This document shows, one piece after another, positions 50,582 through 59,312 of a stretch of DNA of 64,000 nucleotides (the stretch's first letter is position 1; each line of letters starts with the position of its first letter). This DNA is from SHZI01 sp038214295 (lineage in GTDB: Bacteria; Pseudomonadota; Gammaproteobacteria; Steroidobacterales; GCA-2729495). The notes under the pieces are model-generated. The model searched no databases and had not been told where the DNA came from. It saw only the letters and a program-made list of their open reading frames with translations. The stretch spans positions 1-64,000 of the forward strand of contig JBBQSA010000010.1 of assembly GCA_038214295.1 (NCBI GenBank). The letters run 5' to 3'. The position numbers and the translations under genes are program-made.

Positions 50582-51087
50582 TCGACAAGCTCGACTTTGT
50601 CCCCCGCCATCACGTAGTCGCTGTCCGCGACGTCGCCCGTCCAGGGCTTGGTGGTTATGGTGCCGGTAATCGTGTACGGGTCCGCCATGGACTTGAGATT
50701 GAAGGGCTTCTTGAGCTTCACGTAGACGATCTGGTTGGGTGGTGGCGGCGGCACGTGGATACAGGCGCCGTAGTAGGGCACCAGCAGGAACTCGTCCAGC
50801 ATCCCGCCCGCGTCGGACTCCAGTGGCACGATGTAGCCCGGCAGCTTCACGTACTTGCCATCCAGGGACGCCACCGGGTTGTAGGTGTAGAGCGGCACGT
50901 AGGCGGGCTTGGCCGGGTCCGCCGTTGTCTTGGCTGCGGCGGCCTTGCCCGGCATCGGCGGAGGCGTCTGACCGGCGGGCGGCACAAGTTCGTCCCACGT
51001 GAGGTCCCTTGCCGCGGGGTTCGCGGCCAGCAGGCTCGACGTGGCGAGCAGTGTGCAGAGGCCGAGGGCTGCAACGAGGGTCTTCAT
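50569..51087 (-). CDS. DUF3299 family exported protein
   Basis: 172 residues with a signal peptide (LVAALGLCTLLATSSLLAA). The DUF3299 signature is complete: VKLPGYIVPLESDAGGMLDEFLLVPYYGACIHVPPPPPNQ seen at about residues 80-120 (core motif ACIHVPPPPP), then VYVKLKKPF and the C-terminal YVMAGDKVELV. The protein is periplasmic. DUF3299, an MacB/LolE-like permease, its ATPase and DUF2796 recur together in the Zrg clusters linked to zinc acquisition in Vibrio. It is the last gene of that operon here. Confidence 0.93.
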   Translation of the reverse strand: MKTLVAALGLCTLLATSSLLAANPAARDLTWDELVPPAGQTPPPMPGKAAAAKTTADPAKPAYVPLYTYNPVASLDGKYVKLPGYIVPLESDAGGMLDEFLLVPYYGACIHVPPPPPNQIVYVKLKKPFNLKSMADPYTITGTITTKPWTGDVADSDYVMAGDKVELVEWKD

Positions 51088-51133
51088 TCAAGGTGTTCCA
51101 GGTTCTAAGGAGCGGGCGTCAGTTTGCAGGGGC

Positions 51134-52405
51134 CTAGAGCCGGATCGTCAGGCCATCGGCGAGGGCGCTACGGTAGGCCCGCCACGCGGGCAGCAGCCCC
51201 ATCAGCAGCGCCGCGCCGACCACGATCCCGGCAATGGCGAGATCGTAAGCGCCCGGCAGCTGAATGGCCACAAAGATTCCAAACCGGTCCTCGATCAGGG
51301 GCGCCAGGCTCGCGAGCAGGCCATAGAGAGCGGCGAAGCCGAGCAGCACACCGGCAAGCGCCAGTAGCCCTGCCTCGCTGACCAGCAGCGCGAAGATGTG
51401 CCAGGGACGGGCGCCCACCGAGCGCAGGATTGCCATTTCCCGGCGGCGTTCGTTCAGGCTCGTCAGGATCGCCGTGAGCATGCCGAGCAGCCCTCCCAGC
51501 ACGACGCAGCCGCTGACCGCCAGCAGGGCGATCTCGACCACGCCCACCAGGTCCCAGAGTTGCTGCAGGGCCACGCCGGGCAATACCGCCGAGAGGGGTT
51601 CCTGCGGGTACTCGTTGATCGCCCGCTGCAGGCGGAAGGCCGCGGCCCGGGACTTCAGGCCCACGAGAACCGCCGTGATGGCCTTCGGGGTGAGGTCTGC
51701 CTGGCGCACCTGTTCCGGCGTCGTCTCCGCACCCCGCTGCCGGGTGCCGCTTTGCCAGTCCATGTGCATCGCTTCGATGGCCTCGAGACTCACGTGAATC
51801 GTGCGGTCCACCGGTGTGCCGGTCTTCTTCAGGATCCCGCTCACGACGAAGGGCTTGTCGTCGTGTTTCATGAAGCTGACCGCGCCCAGGCCGTGGGCAA
51901 TCACCACGCGCTGCCCCACCTGGTAGCCCAGCTGGCGGGCCACGTCGGCGCCGATCACCGCGTCGAACAGGTCCTGCACGGGCCGGCCCACCGCGAACTC
52001 CAGGCCCCGGTCCCGGGCGAAGCGATAGTGCTCGTAGTAGGCGGCGGTAGTGCCCATGACCCGGAAGCCCCGGTGGGAGTCGCCCAGTGAAATCGGGATC
52101 GTCCAGGCCACTTCCCGCCGCGAGGCCAGGTCCTGGTAGGTCTGCCAGGTGATGTTGTTGGTGGCGTTGCCGATCCGGAACACGGCGTAGAGCAGCAGGT
52201 TCAGGTCGCCGCTGCGGGCGCCGACGATCAGGTCCGTGCCGGATATGGTGTTGGCGAAACTGGCCCGCGCCTCGGTGCGGACCCGTTCGACACCGAGCAG
52301 CAGCGTGACGCTGACGGCGATCGAGAAGATCGTGAGGAGCGCGGTGACCCGTCGGTTCCACAGGCTGTGAGCGGCCAGGCTGACTACCGTGCCGGCGCCG
52401 CTCAC
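51134..52405 (-). CDS. FtsX/MacB-type ABC transporter permease (Zrg-like cluster)
   Basis: 423 residues from GTG 52405 in a GTGA overlap with the ATPase stop; a longer frame upstream is antisense overlap and rejected. One N-terminal helix (ALLTIFSIAVSVTLLLG) is followed by a large periplasmic domain (about 45-290) and three C-terminal helices, including GVVEIALLAVSGCVVLGGLLG. ERRREMAILRSVGARPWHIF is the conserved cytoplasmic coupling segment of the FtsX family. Such permeases move lipids or proteins or transmit force, rather than import ions directly. In this cluster it probably works with the DUF2796 protein on metal uptake or envelope delivery. Confidence 0.94.
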   Translation of the reverse strand: MSGAGTVVSLAAHSLWNRRVTALLTIFSIAVSVTLLLGVERVRTEARASFANTISGTDLIVGARSGDLNLLLYAVFRIGNATNNITWQTYQDLASRREVAWTIPISLGDSHRGFRVMGTTAAYYEHYRFARDRGLEFAVGRPVQDLFDAVIGADVARQLGYQVGQRVVIAHGLGAVSFMKHDDKPFVVSGILKKTGTPVDRTIHVSLEAIEAMHMDWQSGTRQRGAETTPEQVRQADLTPKAITAVLVGLKSRAAAFRLQRAINEYPQEPLSAVLPGVALQQLWDLVGVVEIALLAVSGCVVLGGLLGMLTAILTSLNERRREMAILRSVGARPWHIFALLVSEAGLLALAGVLLGFAALYGLLASLAPLIEDRFGIFVAIQLPGAYDLAIAGIVVGAALLMGLLPAWRAYRSALADGLTIRL

Positions 52406-53106
52406 GCGGCGCTCCGCCGGCGTGCCCGGTTCAGTTCGCCGAGCGCCAGCTGCCGGTCGAAGTGCCGGGCCAGGGACTGGTCGTGGCTGACGAAGACGAT
52501 CGCGCTGCCCGCCGACCGGCACTCGCTCATCAGCAGGTCGAGGAACTCGCCGCGCGCATCGGCGTCCAGCGACGATGTGGGCTCATCCGCGATCACGAGG
52601 TCCGGCTTGCCAATGAGGGCGCGGGCCGCGGCGACCCGCTGCTGCTGGCCGATGCTGAGTTCGGTGACGCGGCGCCCCAGCAGTTCGGAATCCGCCAGGC
52701 CGAGCCGGCCGAGCAGCCGCTCCGCCTCCGTCTCCACGTCCGCGCCACCGGCCAAGGCGCGCTCCCGGCGCCGGGCCGAGAAACGACAGGGCAGGGTGAC
52801 GTTGTCTCGCACCGACAGGTAGGGCAGCAGGTTGAACATCTGGAAGATGAAGCCGATGCGGTCGACACGCAGCGCGTCGCGCCGCGCGGCGCCGAGTTCA
52901 CCCAGCGACTCGCCGAGCACCCGGACGGTGCCCGAGGTCGGGGTGAGCACGCCGCCCATCAGGCCGAGGAGGGTGCTCTTGCCGCTGCCACTCGGCCCGC
53001 TGATAAACAACCGGCCTCCCGACGCCACGTCCAGCGCGTCGATCTGCAGAAGCAGCTTGCCGGGCCGCCACCCGAAGGTAACGTCCCGGAGCTCGAGAGC
53101 ATTCAT
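52402..53106 (-). CDS. ABC transporter ATP-binding protein (Zrg-like cluster)
   Basis: 234 residues from ATG 53106, overlapping the DUF2796 stop (ATGA). Walker A is GPSGSGKST, followed by the Q-loop FQMFNLLPYLSV, a degenerate signature ELSIGQQQRVAAARAL (LSIGQ in place of LSGGQ) and Walker B LVIADEPTSSLDAD. The H-loop is FVSHD. It belongs to the LolD/MacB class and energises the FtsX-type permease encoded directly downstream. Confidence 0.95.
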   Translation of the reverse strand: MNALELRDVTFGWRPGKLLLQIDALDVASGGRLFISGPSGSGKSTLLGLMGGVLTPTSGTVRVLGESLGELGAARRDALRVDRIGFIFQMFNLLPYLSVRDNVTLPCRFSARRRERALAGGADVETEAERLLGRLGLADSELLGRRVTELSIGQQQRVAAARALIGKPDLVIADEPTSSLDADARGEFLDLLMSECRSAGSAIVFVSHDQSLARHFDRQLALGELNRARRRSAA

Positions 53107-53651
53107 CGGGGCAGCAGCACCCTCGTGGTGCCGGGCGTCAGCACCACTGCCTTCTGGCCGGCGGCGGCCACGATGCTCACCGCGACTTTCTCGGTGCCGG
53201 GAAAAGCCGTGAACAACCGGGCCTCGATCCAGTTCAGCGCAGCCGGGCTGCCGCAGCGGAATTCCCAGAAGGCATCGAGGTTCGCGTGGCCGTCGGCGCC
53301 ATACTCCGGCGGCGAGACCGCCGCGGATTGCAGCCGGCACCGGGCACCGGGCGGCATCAGGAAAAGGCTGGCTCCGTTACGCAGCAGGTTGAGCGTGCGG
53401 GCCAGCGCTGCCGTCTGCTCCGGGTTGGCGGGCCTGTGTTCGAAGCCGACAAAATTGCCGGCCGGCCCATCCAGTTCGAGGGTGACGCTCTCGCCGTCCA
53501 CGGCGATCCCGAGCGTGGCCGTGCCGTGCTCGTGGGTGCTGAGCGAACGGCTGGGGGCCGTGTCTGCCGCGGTCGCAACCGGCGGGAGCAGAAGCGAATA
53601 ATGGACGAGCAGCGCGATCGCGAGCAATCGGGAGCGGCTGGGTGCGTGCAT
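53103..53651 (-). CDS. DUF2796 family exported protein (ZrgA-like)
   Basis: 182 residues from ATG 53651. The signal peptide is LLAIALLVHYSLLLPPVATA. The mature part has the family opening THEHGTATLGIAVDG, LELDGPAGNFVGFEHRP and YGADGHANLDAFWEFRC. DUF2796/ZrgA proteins are periplasmic and, in Vibrio, are required for a Zur-regulated zinc uptake route with the same ABC neighbours. The long histidine-rich loop of some members is not seen here. I found no recognisable Zur box in the 56-bp gap upstream. Confidence 0.9.
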   Translation of the reverse strand: MHAPSRSRLLAIALLVHYSLLLPPVATAADTAPSRSLSTHEHGTATLGIAVDGESVTLELDGPAGNFVGFEHRPANPEQTAALARTLNLLRNGASLFLMPPGARCRLQSAAVSPPEYGADGHANLDAFWEFRCGSPAALNWIEARLFTAFPGTEKVAVSIVAAAGQKAVVLTPGTTRVLLPR

Positions 53652-53707
53652 CGTTAGACTATAGCACCGCCGTTCAGCCGGACGGTCTGCAAACCGGAGA
53701 GCTACCC

Positions 53708-54223
53708 ATGAGTACCGCATACCGCTGGGTCGAACCACCCTGGCCCCTGACCGAGTTGCCCCGGGAGCAACTGGAGGACCGCATCCAGCAGCTGTTCGGC
53801 ACCACCAACATGTGCGTGATGGCGACGGTCAACGCGAAGGGCCAGCCCATCGCGAGCCCCATCGAGTACTACGCGGATGGCCTCGACCTGTACATGCTGC
53901 CCGACCCTGGCACGCCGAAGCTCAAGGCTCTGCAGCGCGATCCCCGGATATCGGTGGCTGTCCACGGCGCCTACCACGGCTGGCACAGTGCCAGGGGCGC
54001 CCAGGTCTTCGGCACAGCCCACATCATCGAGCCCCACGCGCCCGGCTGGGAGCGGGGGATGAAGGTTTTTCGCTGGCACGAGTGGGTCAGTGACCTCGCC
54101 ATGGATACCAGCAAGCCCTTCGAGCGGCAGGTGCTGAAGGTGGTGCCGGACCGGATCCTCTACACCGAGACCTGGTTGTGGAAGCTGGGGTTCGGCGCGA
54201 AGCAGAAGTGGCTGAAGGCGTAG
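53708..54223 (+). CDS. Pyridoxamine 5'-phosphate oxidase-like FMN-binding protein
   Basis: 171 residues from ATG 53708 with GGAGAG 9 bases upstream; a longer frame to 53642 would overlap the divergent DUF2796 gene. The split-barrel core begins CVMATVNAKGQPIASPIEYYADG and continues DLYMLPDPGTPKLKALQRDPRISVAVHGAYHGW. It lacks the PdxH substrate residues that I can recognise, so it is better described as a PNPOx-like FMN or F420/heme-binding protein. The promoter region is shared with the divergent Zrg-like operon. Confidence 0.85.
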   Translation: MSTAYRWVEPPWPLTELPREQLEDRIQQLFGTTNMCVMATVNAKGQPIASPIEYYADGLDLYMLPDPGTPKLKALQRDPRISVAVHGAYHGWHSARGAQVFGTAHIIEPHAPGWERGMKVFRWHEWVSDLAMDTSKPFERQVLKVVPDRILYTETWLWKLGFGAKQKWLKA

Positions 54224-54325
54224 GGCCGGCACGGGCAGGCCAAAGGCGCCGGAGGGTGATTCGCCACTGATCTGGTCCGAGCGGGCAGGGTGGCAGCTGG
54301 CGAGGGCGCTTATACTCGCCGCCCG

Positions 54326-55837
54326 ATGAGTAGTGCCCCGCAAAATTCCGGAGCCGATCTGCTGCGCCAGGCCATGGCGTTGCACCGGGCGGGCCGTGCT
54401 GCGGAGGCCGACGAGCAGTACGCCGCTGCTCTCCGCGCCGAGCCGGGCAACGCCCATGCACTCCGCCTGCGGGGCATCCTCGCGCGTGACACCGGGGATC
54501 TCGAACTCTCCCTGAAGCTGCTCCGCAAGGCCGTGGACGCGGCACCCGCCGACCCGGAACCCGCTGCCGAACTCGGCCTGAGTTATCTTGCCAGCGGCTA
54601 CCTGCAACTGGCTGAAGCTGCGCTGCGCAAGGCCCTCGCCCGGGACCCGGATTCCCGCAAGGCGCTGGCCAACCTGGGGGCGCTGCTCCAGTACCGGGGG
54701 CATGTGCGGGCCTCCATCGACTGCCACCGGCGAGTGCTTGAACTGGACCCCGACGACGTGGAAGTCCGCTGCAACCTGGCGACCACGCTGGTGGAGGCCG
54801 GGCGTGGTGACGAGGGGCTGGCCGAGTGCGACGCCGCGCTCGCCGCGGCGCCGGGTTGCACCGAGCTGCTCACCACCCGCGGCGCGGTGCTGGTGGGACT
54901 GGGCCGCTATGCCGAGGCGGTGCCGGTGCTGGAAGCCGCCCTCGCGGCGGGTCCCGACGACATGGCACTGATCAACCTGGGCCTTGCCTTCCAGCAACTC
55001 GGCCAGACGAACCAGGCGGTCGCCGTGCTCGAAGCCGCGGTGCGCGTGAACCCGAACAACGCACGGGCGGTCGCCGACCTCACCACGCTGCTCGCTGCTG
55101 CCGGCCGGTGTGACGGCGCACTCCAGTTGAGCGGAGAGTTCCTGCGGCGCCACGCGGGCGAGCGGCTGGTGCTCGCGTCCCGCGGCGTGGCACTGCGGGA
55201 CGCCGGCCAGGGCGACGCAGCCCGGCAGCTCGTCGACCTGCAGCGGCTCGTGCGGATCCGGGACCTGCCCGTGCCGCGCGGCTACGCCAGCCTCGCGGAC
55301 TTCAACTCGCAGCTCGGCGCCCTGCTGCGCGCCGAGCCCTCTCTGCTCAAGAGTCCGCTCAGCAAGGCCACTCGGGGCGGTGCCCAGACTGGCGAGCTCG
55401 ATCCGGATTCGTCACCCGTGCTGGCCGCGTTCCGGGATGCGTTGAATGCGGAGCTGCAGAGCGTGATCACCGAGCTCGGGAGCGAGGGCTTCGGTGGGCA
55501 CCCGGTCATGGCCTGGGCGGCAGAGCGCTGGACGCTGCGGATCTGGGGCACGGTGCTCGCGCCCGGCGGCCACCAGCTGCCCCACCTGCACCCGCTCGCC
55601 TGGCTGAGCGGTGTCTACTATGTGGAGACGCCGCAGGGCCTCGGCGACGACGGCGCACTGGAGTTCGGCGAGCCGCCGCCGCGGGTGACGGCCCGCGTTG
55701 CGCCGGAACGGCGCCGTATCCGCGCGGCGCCCGGCCGGCTCGTGCTCTTTCCGTCCTGGTACTGGCACCGCACGCTGCCCTTTGCCCAGCCGGGGGAGCG
55801 GATCAGCGTGGCTTGCGACGTGATGCCGCTGCGGTAG
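54326..55837 (+). CDS. TPR protein with C-terminal putative 2OG-Fe(II) oxygenase domain
   Basis: 503 residues from ATG 54326. Residues about 10-310 are eight to nine TPR motifs (for example AMALHRAGRAAEADEQYAAALRAEPGNA). The final 200 residues match the putative 2OG-Fe(II) oxygenase family: PHLHPLAWLSGVYYVETPQG with the first iron histidine region, GALEFGEPP, and GRLVLFPSWYWHRTLPF with the second histidine, ending RISVACDVMP with the 2-oxoglutarate arginine. TPR-linked members are thought to hydroxylate proteins, in some cases partners of sulfotransferases. The TATACT at 54311-54316 is a possible -10 element only 10 bases before the start. Confidence 0.92.
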   Translation: MSSAPQNSGADLLRQAMALHRAGRAAEADEQYAAALRAEPGNAHALRLRGILARDTGDLELSLKLLRKAVDAAPADPEPAAELGLSYLASGYLQLAEAALRKALARDPDSRKALANLGALLQYRGHVRASIDCHRRVLELDPDDVEVRCNLATTLVEAGRGDEGLAECDAALAAAPGCTELLTTRGAVLVGLGRYAEAVPVLEAALAAGPDDMALINLGLAFQQLGQTNQAVAVLEAAVRVNPNNARAVADLTTLLAAAGRCDGALQLSGEFLRRHAGERLVLASRGVALRDAGQGDAARQLVDLQRLVRIRDLPVPRGYASLADFNSQLGALLRAEPSLLKSPLSKATRGGAQTGELDPDSSPVLAAFRDALNAELQSVITELGSEGFGGHPVMAWAAERWTLRIWGTVLAPGGHQLPHLHPLAWLSGVYYVETPQGLGDDGALEFGEPPPRVTARVAPERRRIRAAPGRLVLFPSWYWHRTLPFAQPGERISVACDVMPLR

Positions 55838-55872
55838 GAGCGCCCGGCCCGGCCATGCGGCCACGGTACCCG

Positions 55873-55878
55873 TATAAT
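55873..55878 (+). promoter_or_regulatory. -10 promoter element upstream of ybiT
   Basis: TATAAT matches the sigma-70 -10 consensus exactly, 52 bases upstream of the TTG start of ybiT. No good -35 hexamer is found at the 16-18 base spacing, so the call rests on the single hexamer in GC-rich DNA. Confidence 0.45.
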
Positions 55879-55929
55879 GAACCTTAGCGGACCGCAGCAT
55901 CTGCGTCCTCCCAACACCAGGATGCCCCC

Positions 55930-57552
55930 TTGATCACCACTGCCAACATCACCATGCAATTTGGTGCCAAGCCCCTGTTCGAGAACGTCTCGGCCAAGTT
56001 CGGGGGCGGCAACCGCTACGGGCTTATCGGCGCCAATGGCTGCGGCAAGTCCACCTTCATGAAGATCCTCGGCGGCGACCTCGTGCCCACGTCGGGCAAC
56101 GTGGCGCTCGACGCTGGTGTCCGCCTCGGCAAGCTGCGCCAGGACCAGTTTGCCTTCGAGGAATACCCCGTCATCGACACGGTGATCATGGGTCACGCCG
56201 AGCTCTGGACCATCAAGCAGGAGCGGGACCGGATCTACGCTCTGCCTGAGATGAGCGAAGAGGACGGCATGCGGGTTGCCGACCTCGAAACCCAGTTTGC
56301 TGAACTCGACGGCTACACGGCCGAGTCCCGCGCCAGCGAGCTGCTCCGCGGTGTCGGCATCCCGGCTGAGCTGGATACGGGGCTGATGAGCGAGGTGGCG
56401 CCCGGCTGGAAGCTGCGTGTGCTGCTGGCCCAGGCGCTGTTCGGCAATCCGGATGTGTTGCTGCTCGACGAGCCCACCAACAACCTGGACATCAATTCCA
56501 TCCGCTGGGTCGAGGAGCTGCTGAACTCCCGGGACTGCACGATGCTGATCATTTCCCACGACCGGCACTTCCTGAACAGCGTCTGCACCCACATGGCCGA
56601 CCTGGACTACGGTGAATTGCGCGTCTACCCGGGCAACTACGACCAGTACATGATCGCGTCCACCGTGGCGCGTGAGCGCCTGCAGGCTGACAATGCCAAG
56701 AAGAAGGCCCAGATCGCCGAGCTGCAGACCTTCGTCAGCCGCTTCTCCGCCAACGCGTCCAAGGCGCGGCAGGCCACGTCCCGGGCCCGCCAGATCGAGA
56801 AGATCGAGGTGGTCGAGATGAAGCCGTCCAGCCGTGTGAGCCCGTTCATTCGCTTTGACCAGGTCCGGAAGCTGTACCGGCTGGCACTGGAAGTGGAGGG
56901 TCTGGCCAAGGGCTACGACGCCACACCGCTGTTCACGAACCTTGACCTGAAGGTCGAGGTTGGTGAGCGGATCGCCATCATCGGCGCGAATGGCGTTGGC
57001 AAGACCACGCTGCTGAAGTGCCTGGTGCAGGAGCTGGCGCCGGACGAGGGCATGGTCAAGTGGTCGGAGAATGTGACGACGGGCTACGTCCCCCAGGACC
57101 GTTCGGACGACTTCGCCACTGACCTCACGCTGTTCGACTGGATCCGCCAGTGGCAGCAGAAGACCGACGACGAGCAGGCGCTGCGGGCAACGCTCGGCCG
57201 CATGCTGTTCTCGAAGGATGAGAGCCGGAAGTCGGTCAAGGTTATTTCCGGCGGCGAGGAAGGCCGGCTGCTGTTCGGCAAGATGATGCTCATGAAGCCG
57301 AACGTACTCATCATGGACGAGCCCACCAACCACCTGGACATGGAATCCATCGAGGCGCTCAACCTGGCGCTGGACAACTATCCCGGCACGCTGATCTTCG
57401 TGAGCCACGACCGGGAATTCGTGGCGTCACTGGCGACGCGCGTGATCGAGATGAAGGCTGACGGGATCGTCGACTTCCACGGCGCGTACGACGACTACCT
57501 GCAGAGCCAGGGCGTGCAGCAGCAGCCAGCGTCGAGGCGGGTGAGCCGGTGA
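55930..57552 (+). CDS. ybiT: ABC-F family ATPase YbiT
   Basis: 540 residues from TTG 55930, with AGGATG upstream; family alignment shows that the start must include ITTANITMQFGAKPLFENVS. Two ABC domains: Walker A GANGCGKST and GANGVGKTT; Walker B LLLDEPTNNLD and LIMDEPTNHLD. The first signature is the YbiT-specific APGWKLRVLLAQALF, the second VISGGEEGRLLFGK. The linker KKKAQIAELQTFVSRFSANASKARQATSRARQ is the P-site tRNA-interaction motif region of this subfamily. ABC-F proteins act on ribosomes and modulate elongation; none of the membrane domains of a transporter is present. Confidence 0.96.
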   Translation: MITTANITMQFGAKPLFENVSAKFGGGNRYGLIGANGCGKSTFMKILGGDLVPTSGNVALDAGVRLGKLRQDQFAFEEYPVIDTVIMGHAELWTIKQERDRIYALPEMSEEDGMRVADLETQFAELDGYTAESRASELLRGVGIPAELDTGLMSEVAPGWKLRVLLAQALFGNPDVLLLDEPTNNLDINSIRWVEELLNSRDCTMLIISHDRHFLNSVCTHMADLDYGELRVYPGNYDQYMIASTVARERLQADNAKKKAQIAELQTFVSRFSANASKARQATSRARQIEKIEVVEMKPSSRVSPFIRFDQVRKLYRLALEVEGLAKGYDATPLFTNLDLKVEVGERIAIIGANGVGKTTLLKCLVQELAPDEGMVKWSENVTTGYVPQDRSDDFATDLTLFDWIRQWQQKTDDEQALRATLGRMLFSKDESRKSVKVISGGEEGRLLFGKMMLMKPNVLIMDEPTNHLDMESIEALNLALDNYPGTLIFVSHDREFVASLATRVIEMKADGIVDFHGAYDDYLQSQGVQQQPASRRVSR

Positions 57553-57682
57553 ACCCCGGCGCCGGCTCTGAACTCTGAACCCTGACCGGCACCCGGGAGC
57601 GGTCGTCATTCCGGTCTTCGAGCCCAAGCTGCTGACGACCTTCCGCGAGGGCTATACCCTCGATGCCTTCCGGCGCGACACC

Positions 57683-59278
57683 GTGGCCGGGCTCACGGTG
57701 GCGATTGTCGCCCTGCCGCTCGCCATCGCCCTCGCCATCGCGAGCGGCACCACGCCGGAAAAGGGCCTGCTGACGGCGGTCATTGGCGGCTTCCTGATCT
57801 CGGCACTCGGCGGTTCCCGCGTCCAGATCGGCGGGCCCACCGGCGCCTTCATCCCGATCGTGTACGCGATCATCCTGCGGCAGGGCTACGACGGCCTCGT
57901 GCTGGCCACGTGCATGGCGGGCGTGATCCTGATCGTGGCCGGGCTGCTCCGGGTGGGTGCCTTGATGAAGTACATGCCCCAGCCGCTGATCACCGGCTTC
58001 ACGGCGGGCATCGCAGTGATCATCTTCTCCAGCCAGCTGCCGGACCTGCTCGGCCTTGGTCTCCGGAAAGTGCCGGCGGAATTCCTCGCCAAGATCTCCA
58101 CGATTGGCGCCGGGTTGCCGCAGTTGAATGCCTGGGCCCTGGGGCTGGCGCTCCTGTCTGTCCTGGCCATCGGCCTGCTTCGCCGGCTGGCGCCGAAGTC
58201 GCCCGGCTTCCTGATCGTCGTCATCGCCGGTGTCCTGGTCGTGCATTTCCTGCACCTGCCAGTCGAGACGATCGGCTCGCGCTTCGGAGCGTTGCCTGAT
58301 TCGCTGCCCGCACCGGGGCTGCCGGCAATAACGTTCGAGCGGCTCCGGGCCCTGCTGCCGGACGCTTTCACGATCGCGTTTCTCGCCGGCGTGGAGTCGC
58401 TGCTGTCCGCCGTTGTGGCGGATGGCATGACGGGCCGGCGGCACCGGTCCAACACCGAGCTGGTCGCACAGGGCGTCGCCAACGTCGCGTCCGCGCTCTT
58501 CGGCGGGTTGCCTGCGACCGGTGCGATCGCCCGGACCGCCACCAACGTGCGGGCGGGAGCCGTGTCGCCGGTGGCGGGGATGCTCCACGCGGTCTTCCTG
58601 CTGGTCTTCCTGCTGGTGGCGGGGCCACTGGTGCGCTACGTGCCGCTGGCATCGCTCGCGGCCGTGCTGACCGTCGTGGCCTTCAACATGAGCGAGCACG
58701 AGCGCTTCCGGCACATGCTGGCCGCGCCCCGTGGCGATTCGCTGGTGCTCCTTGTCACCTTCGGCCTGACCGTGTTCGCGGACCTGACCCTCGCCATCGA
58801 GGTGGGTGTCGTTCTCGCGGCCCTGCTGTTCATGGACCGCATGGCCCGCGTCGTCGAAATCGGCAGTGGCTCGCACCTGCTCGATGAGGCCGACGACGAC
58901 GTCCTGCCGGATCCCGACAAGGACCAGCGCCTGCGGCTGCCGCCCGGGGTCGAGGCTTTCCAGATCAACGGGCCGCTGTTCTTTGGTGTGGCAAGCCGGC
59001 TGGACGACGTGCTCGACCAGTTTGCGAGGGCGCCGAAGGTCTTCATCCTGCGCACGCGCCTCGTGCCGATGATCGATGCCAGCGGCGTCCACGCATTGAA
59101 GGGACTTGCCGAGCGCTGCGCGAAGCGGCAGATCCACCTGGTCATATCCGGTCTCCAGTCCCAGCCCCGCGAGGTGCTGGAGGGTATGAAGTTCCAGCCC
59201 GTTGTCGGCCGGATTTCCTTTGCCGCGGACTACGGAACCGCTCTTGGGCTGGCCCGGAGGCTGGTCGGAGAGGGCTAG
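57683..59278 (+). CDS. SulP-family anion transporter with STAS domain
   Basis: 531 residues from GTG 57683. About 12-14 helices starting VAGLTVAIVALPLAIALAIA, the PGSRVQIGGPTGAF-like SRVQIGGPTGAFIPIV, and FAFLAG/FLAGVESLLSAVVADGMTG match SulP. The C-terminal STAS domain is IDASGVHALKGLAERC (about 469-484). It exchanges or imports sulfate, bicarbonate or dicarboxylates. The family's usual N-terminal segment (FREGYTLDAFRRDT) is encoded upstream of GTG, back to an in-frame stop at 57569-57571, with no ATG, GTG or TTG. ATT at 57608, preceded by GGGAG at a suitable distance, is the best candidate, so the true start is probably upstream. Confidence 0.9.
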   Translation: MAGLTVAIVALPLAIALAIASGTTPEKGLLTAVIGGFLISALGGSRVQIGGPTGAFIPIVYAIILRQGYDGLVLATCMAGVILIVAGLLRVGALMKYMPQPLITGFTAGIAVIIFSSQLPDLLGLGLRKVPAEFLAKISTIGAGLPQLNAWALGLALLSVLAIGLLRRLAPKSPGFLIVVIAGVLVVHFLHLPVETIGSRFGALPDSLPAPGLPAITFERLRALLPDAFTIAFLAGVESLLSAVVADGMTGRRHRSNTELVAQGVANVASALFGGLPATGAIARTATNVRAGAVSPVAGMLHAVFLLVFLLVAGPLVRYVPLASLAAVLTVVAFNMSEHERFRHMLAAPRGDSLVLLVTFGLTVFADLTLAIEVGVVLAALLFMDRMARVVEIGSGSHLLDEADDDVLPDPDKDQRLRLPPGVEAFQINGPLFFGVASRLDDVLDQFARAPKVFILRTRLVPMIDASGVHALKGLAERCAKRQIHLVISGLQSQPREVLEGMKFQPVVGRISFAADYGTALGLARRLVGEG

Positions 59279-59312
59279 AATGCGGGGCAGTCACGTCATT
59301 CGGAGTCCCGCC

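Noticed and set aside
53652..53707. Zur box between the Zrg-like operon and the PNPOx-like gene
   Set aside because: No sequence close to the Zur palindrome was found in the 56-bp gap.
55618..57408. Long minus-strand open frame opposite ybiT and the TPR gene
   Set aside because: Antisense shadow of well-recognised genes; no start context and no family resemblance.
57359..59137. Very long minus-strand open frame opposite the SulP gene
   Set aside because: It is the antisense of a clear transporter; the translation is rich in His, Arg, Gln and Asp with no hydrophobic or domain pattern, as expected from GC-rich third positions.
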